Below the pieces are notes generated by a model, which was not told the origin of the DNA, ran no database searches, and was given only the letters and a program-made list of their open reading frames with translations. Shown piece by piece: positions 24,857 to 33,182 of a stretch of 64,000 bases of DNA. The stretch spans positions 372,001 through 436,000 of the forward strand of contig JAJYMY010000002.1 in NCBI GenBank assembly GCA_021786575.1, written 5' to 3'. Position numbers and translations under genes: made by a program. Every line of letters begins with the position of its first letter. Within the stretch, counting starts at the first letter, position 1. This stretch comes from an archaeon. Lineage in GTDB: Archaea > Thermoproteota > Nitrososphaeria > Nitrososphaerales > Gagatemarchaeaceae.

Positions 24857-26062
24857 TCAGCTGCTCTGGTATGACAGCCACTTCTCGTCCAGGCGCGGGT
24901 CGGACAGGGTCGCGACCACGTAGTCTCCGAACTGGGCAGCCGTCGCCCCGTCGGCCCTCCCCGTGACCTTCATCTTACGCTCGAACAGGCCGCAGAGGTC
25001 GAGCGCCCTCGCGAGCTTCACGCTCTTCTCCCTCATGCCGACGTGCTCGAGGAGCATGACCGCGGCCCTCATCAGGCTGAGGGGATCAGCGAATCCTCCT
25101 CTCCCCTCGGTGACCATTCTCGGGGCGGACCCATGGATCGCTTCGAACATGCCGAACCTCGCCCCTATGTTGGCGCTCCCAGCGGTGCCGACTCCTCCCT
25201 GCAGCTCCGCCGCCTCGTCGGTGACGATGTCCCCGTAGAGGTTAGGGAGTACTACCACCTCGAAGTCCCGCCTCCTCTTCTCATCTATGAGCTTGGCGGT
25301 GAAGACGTCGATGTACCAGCTGTCCAACTCGATCCCGGGGAAGTCTCCGGCTACCTTCTTCGCCGCTTCTAAGAAGAGGCCGTCGGTGGTCTTGATCACG
25401 TTCGCCTTAGTCACCACGGTCACCCGCTTCCTCCCTGTCTTCTTCGCGTGCTCAAAGGCGAGCCTGATTATCCTCTCAGACCCAGGGCGTGTGATCACCT
25501 TGAAGTCGACCGCGAGGTCGGGGGTCGCCATGAACCCCTTGCTCCCAAGGACGTACTCCCCCTCCGTGTTCTCTCTGAAGAAGACCCAGTCGATCCCTTG
25601 AGACGGTACCTTCACTGGCCTGACGTTGGCGAAGAGGTCGAAAGCCTTCCTGATCGCTATGTTCGCGCTCTCGATGTTGGGCATACCGCTCCCCTCTTCG
25701 GGGGTCGTCGTCGGACCTTTCAGCAGGACGTGGCATTTTTTGATCTCTTCGAAGACCTCATCCGGCAGCGGCTTCATCTGCTTGATCCTGTTCTCTATGG
25801 TCAGCCCCCCTATCTCTCTGATCTCCACCCTCCCGGAACGCAGCTCATCCTTCAGGAGGCGTTCCATAACCCTCTTCGTCTCCCTCGCAATGATTGGGCC
25901 TATGCCGTCCCCTCCTATGACCCCAATCACCAGCCTGTCAAGCTTGGCGTAGTCGAGCCATTCGACCCTCCCGCCGATCCTCTTCGCCCTATCGGCTTGC
26001 TCCTGGAGCAACCTTCGGAACCTCTCGGCTGACTCCGCGAAAGGTTCGTCCTTACCAGACAT
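24857..26062 (-). CDS. Isocitrate/isopropylmalate dehydrogenase family, probable isocitrate dehydrogenase
   Basis: ATG 26062 gives 401 residues. Family markers are IGVIGGDGIGPIIARET, the substrate motif SANIAIRKAFDLFANVRPV (Ser, Asn and Arg of the isocitrate site), the metal-binding YGDIVTDEAAELQGG and SANIGARFGMFEAIHGSAP. The SxNxxxR pattern and ANIG favour isocitrate dehydrogenase over isopropylmalate dehydrogenase. NAD versus NADP use cannot be decided by eye. A TTTAAT box about 28 nt upstream supports this start over the open extension to 26161. It should serve the TCA cycle in the cytoplasm. Confidence 0.8.
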   Translation of the reverse strand: MSGKDEPFAESAERFRRLLQEQADRAKRIGGRVEWLDYAKLDRLVIGVIGGDGIGPIIARETKRVMERLLKDELRSGRVEIREIGGLTIENRIKQMKPLPDEVFEEIKKCHVLLKGPTTTPEEGSGMPNIESANIAIRKAFDLFANVRPVKVPSQGIDWVFFRENTEGEYVLGSKGFMATPDLAVDFKVITRPGSERIIRLAFEHAKKTGRKRVTVVTKANVIKTTDGLFLEAAKKVAGDFPGIELDSWYIDVFTAKLIDEKRRRDFEVVVLPNLYGDIVTDEAAELQGGVGTAGSANIGARFGMFEAIHGSAPRMVTEGRGGFADPLSLMRAAVMLLEHVGMREKSVKLARALDLCGLFERKMKVTGRADGATAAQFGDYVVATLSDPRLDEKWLSYQSS

Positions 26063-26234
26063 AGCTTCCCCGCCGGTGGCGGACCCCATTAAAGAGTGCT
26101 CCCGAAAGTCTTTGCGGCGTTCAATCCCGTTGGTGCGCGAGCCTCCAGCGGTGCCTGACACTTTCAGCCTGGCGCTTCCAAGCGCTTCGGCCGCCGCCCA
26201 ACGTTTTTAGCGAGACGCTCCCGGACTCCATCCG

Positions 26235-26762
26235 ATGTCCTCCTCAGACGCTGACGTGAAGAAGGCCGCCGAGCTCAAGCTGTGGCTCGAGGGGAGGATA
26301 GCCCAGCTCCAGGAAGAGATTGAGAGGCTAAAGGAGACGCTGGGGTACGTCGACTCCACTCTCAGGGCTACTACTTTCAAGCCTGCCATCGAGATGCTCG
26401 CTGGGTCTAAGGAAATCCCCGAGACCCGGGAGCTGAAGCGCGACAAGGGGGGAGAGGTCATCGCGGTTGCGACGATAACCTCGGACGCCGTGTCCGTGGA
26501 GCCTTCGGGGGTCGTCCTGAAGGCGACCACCCCGCCGTTCAAGTCTTTCCTTCTCGGCAAGATTCTCGACGGGATGAAGGCCAAGGACGAGGAGCTCGTG
26601 CGAGGGGGCAAGCTCGCGAAGGGGGCCGGGCTAAAGTTCGACGTGGAAGAGGCCAACGAGGCCATCACGAAGTTGATAGTCGAGAACTACCGCGATAAGG
26701 CGAGGCTCAACGAAATCCTCAACACAGTCGCCTGGACCTTCTCAAGGATGTTGGAGAAGTAG
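26235..26762 (+). CDS. Coiled-coil hypothetical protein
   Basis: This 175-residue protein has an N-terminal coiled coil (about 10-48: AAELKLWLEGRIAQLQEEIERLKETL). A beta-rich middle (EVIAVATITSDAVSVEPSGVVLKA) follows, with a helical C-terminus (ITKLIVENYRDKARLNEILNTVAW). No enzymatic motif is seen. A TTTTTAG element about 29 nt upstream of ATG 26235 looks like its TATA box. It is probably an archaeal conserved protein of unknown role; it converges with the PfkB kinase gene at a 3-nt gap. Confidence 0.65.
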   Translation: MSSSDADVKKAAELKLWLEGRIAQLQEEIERLKETLGYVDSTLRATTFKPAIEMLAGSKEIPETRELKRDKGGEVIAVATITSDAVSVEPSGVVLKATTPPFKSFLLGKILDGMKAKDEELVRGGKLAKGAGLKFDVEEANEAITKLIVENYRDKARLNEILNTVAWTFSRMLEK

Positions 26763-26765
26763 GGG

Positions 26766-27722
26766 CTAAGGCGCCTGCAGCTCCGACAGCGTGGGGGGGA
26801 CAGGTTCTTTCGCCTCCAGATAGAGCTTCGCCGCCCTGTTGGCGAACCTGAGCCGCCCTGTCTCGTCCATCTCTTTCAGCCTCCCGTAAATTGAAGCCGC
26901 GTCCCACACGTCCCCCGCACCCGTCAGGCGGCGCGTCCGGATCACCCTCGTGGGACATGCCGTCACCCTCGTCCCCTCGCTTGTGTACGCGCCGTCGACG
27001 CAGTGCATGTCGAACACTACCCCGAGCTCCCTCGCGAGGGTGAGGCATCTCGATGCCCTGTCCGTGGATTCTAGCCCTAGGGCCGTGGCGGCCGCCATGC
27101 TCTCGAACTCGTTCATGCTTACCCAGTCTACGAGCCCCCCCTTCGAGACGAGCCTGGCGAGCTCCCCGAACCTGTCCAGCCTGTCCCTGAAGTCGGCGGG
27201 GTCGATGTAGATTGTCTTCTCAGGTCCCAGGCGTCTCCTCAGCCCCTGGAGCAGCTGAGTCCCGCGCCTGTTAGCCGCCCAGTTGACAGAGCAGACGACC
27301 CTCGAGCCCTCGAGGCTCGCCCAGTCCTCCTCGTCGAGGGCGTCGGGGCCGAAGTCGGCTGCTCCCCTGCCATCTGACAACATCACGTTCACGCTCTCTT
27401 CGAACGCTACCGTCAGCCCCGCCGGCAGGGGCCTCACCCTGAGCTCCGCCTTCAGCCCCTTGAACGCGCTCCTGAGAAGGTGCTCGTGGGCCGGCTCGCA
27501 GTGGGTGATCAGCAGCGTCCTGAGCCCGAGCCTGGCGAGCGCGTGCGCAAGGTTCACGGCGTTCCCTCCCCTTATCTCCTCTTGGACGGTCCCATGGATG
27601 CCGCCCCCTCCCGCCGCCGCCTTCTCAGCGACTTCTGCCATGGTCCTCCCTAGCCCCCTGATGTGCACCAACCTGTCCACGAAGTAGTCGTGCATCACGG
27701 CCACGTCGAACCTGCGGGGCAT
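26766..27722 (-). CDS. PfkB-family carbohydrate/nucleoside kinase
   Basis: This 318-residue protein has the ribokinase-like fold. It has an early Gly-rich region (GGGGIHGTVQEEIRGGNAVNLAHALARLG) matching PfkB motif 1 and a C-terminal RLTGAGDVWDAASI matching motif 2, with the catalytic Asp in GAGD. The second motif starts RLTG rather than DTTG, so it is a divergent member and its sugar or nucleoside substrate is unknown. The start is the codon at 27722. It lies two bases after the ACT-domain gene on the same strand and is probably co-transcribed with it. Confidence 0.78.
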   Translation of the reverse strand: MPRRFDVAVMHDYFVDRLVHIRGLGRTMAEVAEKAAAGGGGIHGTVQEEIRGGNAVNLAHALARLGLRTLLITHCEPAHEHLLRSAFKGLKAELRVRPLPAGLTVAFEESVNVMLSDGRGAADFGPDALDEEDWASLEGSRVVCSVNWAANRRGTQLLQGLRRRLGPEKTIYIDPADFRDRLDRFGELARLVSKGGLVDWVSMNEFESMAAATALGLESTDRASRCLTLARELGVVFDMHCVDGAYTSEGTRVTACPTRVIRTRRLTGAGDVWDAASIYGRLKEMDETGRLRFANRAAKLYLEAKEPVPPTLSELQAP

Positions 27723-27723
27723 C

Positions 27724-28230
27724 TTACTTCAGGATCTTGATGCTCCGGATATCCTTCAGGCCGTTAAGCTCCTCGATCACCTGCCCGCTGAGCTGGCCCT
27801 CGACCACCAGCGTCATCTTCGCGTCGGGGACCATCTCCGGGTCCTCGGCGACCGCCTGTCTCACTACCGTACCGTGGCGCGAGAGGATTCCGGCGACCTC
27901 GGCCATGATCCCGGGGGACTTCGGGTCTGCTTGTATGACCAGCGCGGTGTAGCCTAGCAGGTTCACTACATCGACAAGGCTGGTCCCCAGGGGGGCAGTC
28001 TTGGAGAAGAGGGAGAAGAGATAGCGGTTCTGCCGTATCTGCTGCACCGTCTGCTTCACCACCCTCCTGTCCACCTTGACGGCCCTTGCGACAGCCGTGA
28101 ATCCGATCTCCACCTTCCCGACGTAGATCTTCTCATCCTCGGAGACCCTCATGCCGCATCTTATCATCTCCTTTACTATGTCTGGCCTTACCACCTGCCT
28201 CTCGAACTGCCTCCTTATGCTCGGCCACAC
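27724..28230 (-). CDS. ACT-domain regulatory protein with N-terminal HTH-like region
   Basis: The chosen GTG start at 28230 gives 168 residues. The N-terminal half (RPDIVKEMIRCGMRV, then IGFTAVARAVKVDRRVVKQTVQQI) looks like a helix-turn-helix. The C-terminal half (YTALVIQADPKSPGIMAEVAGILSRHGTVVRQAVAEDP) is an ACT domain, which usually binds amino acids. It diverges from the tryptophan synthase beta gene, so sensing of an aromatic amino acid is a reasonable inference. The open frame to 28500 upstream overlaps TrpB and is not used. Confidence 0.72.
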   Translation of the reverse strand: MWPSIRRQFERQVVRPDIVKEMIRCGMRVSEDEKIYVGKVEIGFTAVARAVKVDRRVVKQTVQQIRQNRYLFSLFSKTAPLGTSLVDVVNLLGYTALVIQADPKSPGIMAEVAGILSRHGTVVRQAVAEDPEMVPDAKMTLVVEGQLSGQVIEELNGLKDIRSIKILK

Positions 28231-28343
28231 GAACAGTGTCCGGAAACGTGCGCTATTGAGGGTTTCCGCTCCAACTGAACTTGGAAAGCGATGCACAGTT
28301 TCGAGCACGATTCGATTTAACCATGAGGGGCGGGCCTCTGAGC

Positions 28344-29711
28344 ATGAGTGCCACGCAGCTGAAGTCCATCCTTTCGCCTGATAGGATCCCGACGGAGTAT
28401 TACAACATCCAACACGACCTCCCGGAGCCCCTCCCTCCTCCCCTCGACCCGCGGACCATGCGCCCCATGTCACCCGAGCCCCTCCTCCGCCTCTTCGCAA
28501 AGGAGTGTGTGATGCAGGAGGTCTCCACCCAGGAGTACATCCCCATCCCAGACGAGGTCAGGGAGGCGTACCTCAGGCTCGGCAGGCCCACCCCGCTCTA
28601 CAGGGCCACCCGCCTGGAGGCGAGGCTTAAGACTCCGGCCAAGATATTCTTCAAGCGCGAAGACCTCAACCCGGCCGGGAGCCACAAGCCTAACACGGCA
28701 ATAGCGCAGGCGTACTACCACATGAAGGAGGGGACGGAGCGCCTCACCACCGAGACAGGCGCCGGACAGTGGGGGAGCGCCCTTGCCCTCGCGGCAGCCC
28801 TCTTTGACATCGACCTGACGGTGTACATGACGAGGAGCAGCTACGAGCAAAAGCCATACCGCCGGACGTTGATGGAGGTGTATGGCGCGGAGGTCTACTC
28901 CTCGCCAAGCTCTCGGACCAACGCCGGGAAGAAGTTCATCGAGAAGGACCCGCACCATCCAGGGAGCCTGGGGATAGCCATCAGCGAGGCTGTGGAAGAC
29001 TGCGTGACCCACGAAAACACGAAGTACGCCCTAGGGAGCGTCCTCAACCACGTACTGACTCATCAGTCTGTGATAGGGCAGGAGGCGAAGCTCCAGATGG
29101 AGGAGTTCGGCGAGGATCCTGACTACATCGTCGGATGCATCGGCGGCGGGAGCAACTACGCCGGCCTGGCCTACCCTTTTATGAGGGAAAAGTTACGAGG
29201 GAAGAGCGAAGCGGACTTCGTGGCGGCCGAGCCAAAGGCCGTCCCGTCGACCACGCGGGGTTCTTACAGGTATGACTTCGCGGACGCCGGGGAGACGACT
29301 CCGCTCCTCAAGATGCACACCGTCGGACACACCTATCAGTGCCCGCCGATCCACGCAGGCGGGCTCAGGTATCACGGGAAGGCCCCATCGATGTGCATGC
29401 TCATCGACAAGGGGTACATGCGAAGCGTCGCATATTCGCAGAATGAGGTGATGGACGCCGGGTTACTGATGGCCCAGACCGAGGGGATAGTCCCGGCCCC
29501 GGAATCCAACCACGCGGTCAAGGCAGCCATAGACCTGGCATTAGAGTGCAAACGGAAGAACGAGTCGAAGACCATCCTGTTCAACCTCAGCGGCCATGGC
29601 CTCCTCGACCTCAAGGCGTACGAAGACAAGCTCGCCAACAGGCTGGTGGACTACGAACCCGACGAGGGCTCGCTGGCCCAGGCTCTCCAAGCCCTTCCGA
29701 CGGTCGCGTGA
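28344..29711 (+). CDS. trpB: Tryptophan synthase beta chain-like protein, TrpB2 type
   Basis: ATG 28344 gives 455 residues, the longer TrpB2 form. The PLP-Lys motif is in FKREDLNPAGSHKPNTAIAQ; TETGAGQWGSALALAAALF and the phosphate-binding CIGGGSNYAGLAYPF follow. TrpB2 enzymes make tryptophan from serine and indole, or act as salvage enzymes without TrpA. A GATTTAAC box at about 28313-28320 lies 28 nt upstream, supporting this start over ATG 28323 or the frame beginning at 28281. No trpA or other trp genes lie in the window. Confidence 0.92.
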   Translation: MSATQLKSILSPDRIPTEYYNIQHDLPEPLPPPLDPRTMRPMSPEPLLRLFAKECVMQEVSTQEYIPIPDEVREAYLRLGRPTPLYRATRLEARLKTPAKIFFKREDLNPAGSHKPNTAIAQAYYHMKEGTERLTTETGAGQWGSALALAAALFDIDLTVYMTRSSYEQKPYRRTLMEVYGAEVYSSPSSRTNAGKKFIEKDPHHPGSLGIAISEAVEDCVTHENTKYALGSVLNHVLTHQSVIGQEAKLQMEEFGEDPDYIVGCIGGGSNYAGLAYPFMREKLRGKSEADFVAAEPKAVPSTTRGSYRYDFADAGETTPLLKMHTVGHTYQCPPIHAGGLRYHGKAPSMCMLIDKGYMRSVAYSQNEVMDAGLLMAQTEGIVPAPESNHAVKAAIDLALECKRKNESKTILFNLSGHGLLDLKAYEDKLANRLVDYEPDEGSLAQALQALPTVA

Positions 29712-29720
29712 AGGGCGGGG

Positions 29721-31049
29721 TCAGCCGTACGCTCGCGTGATGCTGACGCCGTCGACGAGGACCCAGGGGCACAAGGTGGGGGTGTCTACCTCCCACCATT
29801 GGACCCATTCCCGCTTCTTCGACAAGAGCCTGGCCGAGGTGAGCAGCCGTTGCAGGTCGTCCCCTGCTCGCATCCCCTTCAGCGGTTTCGTGACCTCTCC
29901 GCCCTCCACGAGGAATGCGCCGTCCCTGGGAACGGTGGAGAACTCTCCCGTCCTGTAGTTTTTGAACCTGGTATACCAGTTGCTCGTCAGGATTATCCCG
30001 TTCTTCATCTCCTTCACCATCTCCTCGTAGCTCGAGTCGCCCTCTCCCACCTCCAGGTTCCACGGGTGAGGCGCTATCAGTCCGGCGTTCCCCGTGGTCT
30101 CAGACTTCCACTTCAGCGCCGTGGTGAGGTTGTGAAGGTATCCGCCCAGCACCCCCTGGTCTATGATCCTGGTTGTCCTTGTGGGCGAACCTTCGTCGTC
30201 GAATGCCCTCCCTCCGAGCCCCCCGTCGGTCACCCCGTGGTCGGTGAGGGTGAAAGACGTCGATGCGACTTCCTTCCCGAGCTTCCCCGTGAGGTACGAC
30301 GTCCCCGCGTCTACGGAGAAGGCTGAAGCCGCCCGTGCGACTGTCTCGACCAGGTTCGAGGCGACGGTGGGGCTCAGCAGGACCTCGTACTTCCCCGCGT
30401 CCGGTTCGGAGGCCAGACGCATCCTATTCGCGTCCTCGCCTGCCCTCTTCCCTGCCTCGGCCGGGTCGAACATGCGCAGCGTCGACGCGCAGGACAGGCC
30501 GTGGCCGCTGGCTTCGCCCTCGCCGAAGGACCTGATGTTCAGCGTGATGGCCGTCCTAGAGTCGGAGCCGGTCGTGCCTGACGACGTCAGTATCGCGACC
30601 GTCGCCTTCCCCGCGCTTATCACCCCCGCCGATCTCTTCCCTCCAGCGGCGAGAGAGGAATCAATTGCCACCTTGGCGAGCTCCGGGAGCTTCTCCTCAA
30701 CGTCTTCCAGCTTCCTGTCGAAGCCGCCGCTCTGGCTATACTTGGTCACCTTTTCGGGGAGGGGGGCGCATTCGGCCTGCGGAAGCCCCTTCATGGATTT
30801 GAAGAGGTCCTCCACGAACTTCTTCACCGCTGCCGCGGAGAGGTTAGAGGTGGACGCGATGGCCCTCCGTTTTTCCTTCGCCAGATAGACTGTCAGCTCT
30901 GCTTCCTCGACCCTATTGACAACTGTCGCCGAGTTGTCAGCAAACCGGATCATGCTGTCTGTGCCTCTGGCGCTCAGCGCAATCGCGTCGTCGACCTTGA
31001 GCGCTTCGGCCTTGCGGATCGCGAGGCGATTAAGTTCGTCCAGGTCCAT
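29721..31049 (-). CDS. TldE/PmbA-type metalloprotease subunit
   Basis: ATG 31049 gives 442 residues of the TldD/PmbA family without the HExxH motif, so it is the TldE (PmbA) partner. It shows the family SGHGLSCASTLRMFDP segment, VLLSPTVASNLVETVARAASAF, LTDHGVTDGGLGGRAFDDEGSPT and the C-terminal VEGGEVTKPLKGMRAGDDLQ. TldD/TldE heterodimers degrade unfolded peptides or process modified peptides. The TldD gene ends two bases upstream, so both are translated from one mRNA. Confidence 0.88.
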   Translation of the reverse strand: MDLDELNRLAIRKAEALKVDDAIALSARGTDSMIRFADNSATVVNRVEEAELTVYLAKEKRRAIASTSNLSAAAVKKFVEDLFKSMKGLPQAECAPLPEKVTKYSQSGGFDRKLEDVEEKLPELAKVAIDSSLAAGGKRSAGVISAGKATVAILTSSGTTGSDSRTAITLNIRSFGEGEASGHGLSCASTLRMFDPAEAGKRAGEDANRMRLASEPDAGKYEVLLSPTVASNLVETVARAASAFSVDAGTSYLTGKLGKEVASTSFTLTDHGVTDGGLGGRAFDDEGSPTRTTRIIDQGVLGGYLHNLTTALKWKSETTGNAGLIAPHPWNLEVGEGDSSYEEMVKEMKNGIILTSNWYTRFKNYRTGEFSTVPRDGAFLVEGGEVTKPLKGMRAGDDLQRLLTSARLLSKKREWVQWWEVDTPTLCPWVLVDGVSITRAYG

Positions 31050-31051
31050 CT

Positions 31052-32491
31052 CTACCTCTCCCCCAGCCTTATCCCAGACAGCAACGTCTCCGGTCCGCCG
31101 GTCCATACGGGCGCTCCCTGCATCGGGTCCCCCTTCCCGCAGGTGGCGGCTTCGAATTCCATGTGCTTGCTCCTGGCTTTCACGCTCCCCCAGAGCCTGG
31201 GAGTCGTGATCTCCAGGACAGGGGCTCTGACCAGCTCTTTCAGCTCCCCGTGCTCTATCAGGTAGGCCTCCAGCGCCACGTACCTCTGGTTGAGCCTCTT
31301 GTCGTCTATGTTCCACTCGGTGAATGTCTTGAAGAAGACACCATGCTTCACCTCCTTGAATATCTCGTCTGTTGTGTAGTCCCCGGGCTCGACGAAGGTG
31401 TTGGACATCCTGATGATCGGCTCCCTGTCGAAGGAGACGGCCCTCGCGGCCCCGTTGCTCTTCACCCCGAACTGTCCAGCCGTCGCCCTGTTCTGCAGGA
31501 ACTCGTTGATCGTCCCTCCCCTGATGAGGTGGCGCTTCTTCGCGGCAACGCCCTCGTCGTCCACGGGGGCGTACCCGTTGGAGTGCGGCAGCCCGGGGTC
31601 GTCGCTGACGTTCGCCTCGTCGCTCCCTATCTTCCTGCCGAGGCTGTCCGCTTTCAGATACGATTCCCCCGCCTGGGCGCCTTCCCTCCCGAGGACCCTG
31701 TCAGCCTCCTGCGGGTGCCCTACCGACTCGTGTGCTGCGATCCCCGAAAGCTCCGGGCTCAGCACCACGTCTACCACGCCGGTCGGAGGTCTCGCCGAAG
31801 CCTTCAGCACCTTCAACATGGCCTCTGCCTCCTCGACAACCTTCTCGGCGAGCCTGATTCTCTTGACGACCTCCAGCCCCCCTGTCTCGCCTTGCTGGAT
31901 GAACCTCTGGGCGGTGGTGCCGCCCTCAATCGCGGTCAGAGAGCCACCGAAGCTGACGCGCGGGACCCGGCCTATCACCCTGGAGCCGTCGCTGTTGACG
32001 TAGTATCTCTCCTGCAGCTCAGCTGAAAGGTACAAGAGCCTCCCGGGGATGCTCGCTCCGGCCTTGCCTTTGGCGATCCTCCCGTCGATGTCTGCGAGCA
32101 CGCCCCTCAGCCAGGCCGAGTCCGCGTTCTCTATCTTCCTGGTTTCGGGGGCCGCCCACCTCTTCGTGGTGGGCTTGGCGGAGTCGAATACCACCGGGCG
32201 CTGAAGCAAAGCGGCCGACGCCTTCGCCAGCCTCACCGCCTTGACCGCTACTTCGCCCACCGCCGCCTTCCGCATGTCGTTGGTGGCGGCGAACCCGAGC
32301 GCTCCTCCGGCGATCACACGTATGCCAATTCCGTACCCCTCGGCGAATATCGACGGCTGCGGCTCGCCGTTCTTGAGCCCGAACTCCCTCTCCCAGGTGG
32401 CCTGCACCCTGGCTTCCGCGTAGGATGCGCCCGCCTTCAGTGCCTTCGCGACCGCCGCGTCGGCTAGGTCCCTCGCCTCCTGGGTCCCCAT
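31052..32491 (-). CDS. tldD: TldD-type metalloprotease
   Basis: ATG 32491 gives 479 residues. The zinc site HESVGHPQEAD is intact at about residue 250, with the downstream SNGYAPVDDEGVAAKKRHLIRGG and ATAGQFGVKSNGAARAV regions characteristic of TldD. It should pair with the TldE encoded immediately downstream. A TTAAGAA box on the minus strand at about 32516-32522 lies 28 nt upstream. The N-terminal extension of the open frame to 32695 is Arg-rich, runs into the HAD gene, and was rejected. Confidence 0.9.
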   Translation of the reverse strand: MGTQEARDLADAAVAKALKAGASYAEARVQATWEREFGLKNGEPQPSIFAEGYGIGIRVIAGGALGFAATNDMRKAAVGEVAVKAVRLAKASAALLQRPVVFDSAKPTTKRWAAPETRKIENADSAWLRGVLADIDGRIAKGKAGASIPGRLLYLSAELQERYYVNSDGSRVIGRVPRVSFGGSLTAIEGGTTAQRFIQQGETGGLEVVKRIRLAEKVVEEAEAMLKVLKASARPPTGVVDVVLSPELSGIAAHESVGHPQEADRVLGREGAQAGESYLKADSLGRKIGSDEANVSDDPGLPHSNGYAPVDDEGVAAKKRHLIRGGTINEFLQNRATAGQFGVKSNGAARAVSFDREPIIRMSNTFVEPGDYTTDEIFKEVKHGVFFKTFTEWNIDDKRLNQRYVALEAYLIEHGELKELVRAPVLEITTPRLWGSVKARSKHMEFEAATCGKGDPMQGAPVWTGGPETLLSGIRLGER

Positions 32492-32571
32492 GGCCTGGCC
32501 GGTGTGAGGGGCCCTTCTTAACCTGACTCGCCTCCTCCGCCTGGGGGGCGCAGAACGGGGTCTCGCGGTGG

Positions 32572-33168
32572 CTAGCACGCCCCCAAAGACCTGATGAATC
32601 TCGCGGTCTCTGAAGGCAGGGTCGCGAGGTAGGGCCTTATCCCGATGGATGCGGCTGCCTCCACGTTCGTCAGCGTATCGTCGACGAACGTGCACTCGCC
32701 TGCCGGCGCCCTCGCCTGCTCCAGCGCCAAGCGGTAGATCGCATGGTCTGGCTTGAGGACCCCGAGCTCGAACGACAGGACGACTGAGTCGAAGAGGGCG
32801 CAGATCCCGAACTTATCCTGGAGGTACTCCCACACCTCCCTGGACATGTTGCTCAGCGCCACCACCTGCAGGTCCTTGCTCTCCGCCAGTGACTGGACCG
32901 CGTCCCAGACCGGCTGGATCCTCCTCAGGGAGCTTTTCAGGAGGGCCGTGAACTCGGAGCGCGGGTAATCGGCGCCTAGCTCGCCCACCAGAGCCCGGTG
33001 GAACTGCGGCAGCGAAAACTCTCCGCTGTCGAGCCTCCTGCTGAGCTGATCGAGGAGCTTGAACACCTCCGCCTGATCCGCGCCGACCTTTCTGCCAATC
33101 TCTTTAGACGTCCTCACCCACGGGTTTTCGACTAGGACGCCGCCGACGTCGCAGAGCAGAGTACGCAT
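32572..33168 (-). CDS. HAD-superfamily hydrolase
   Basis: This 198-residue protein opens with the HAD motif I MRTLLCDVGGVLVENP (nucleophile Asp 7; the usual second Asp is Gly, as in some dehalogenase-like members). Motif II is VVALSNMSR, motif III Lys is in LGVLKPD and motif IV is CTFVDDTLTNVEAA. The layout resembles subfamily IA phosphatases or haloacid dehalogenases. The substrate is unknown. The start is ATG 33168. Confidence 0.82.
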   Translation of the reverse strand: MRTLLCDVGGVLVENPWVRTSKEIGRKVGADQAEVFKLLDQLSRRLDSGEFSLPQFHRALVGELGADYPRSEFTALLKSSLRRIQPVWDAVQSLAESKDLQVVALSNMSREVWEYLQDKFGICALFDSVVLSFELGVLKPDHAIYRLALEQARAPAGECTFVDDTLTNVEAAASIGIRPYLATLPSETARFIRSLGAC

Positions 33169-33182
33169 GACGCTATACCTGC

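Noticed and set aside
26172-26185. GCGCTT-CC-AAGCGC palindrome as a hairpin
   Set aside because: The two-base spacer is too short for a hairpin loop, and no second copy supports an operator.
31050-31316. N-terminal extension of the TldE frame
   Set aside because: It overlaps the end of TldD and encodes Arg/Gly-rich sequence; the family fold begins at ATG 31049.
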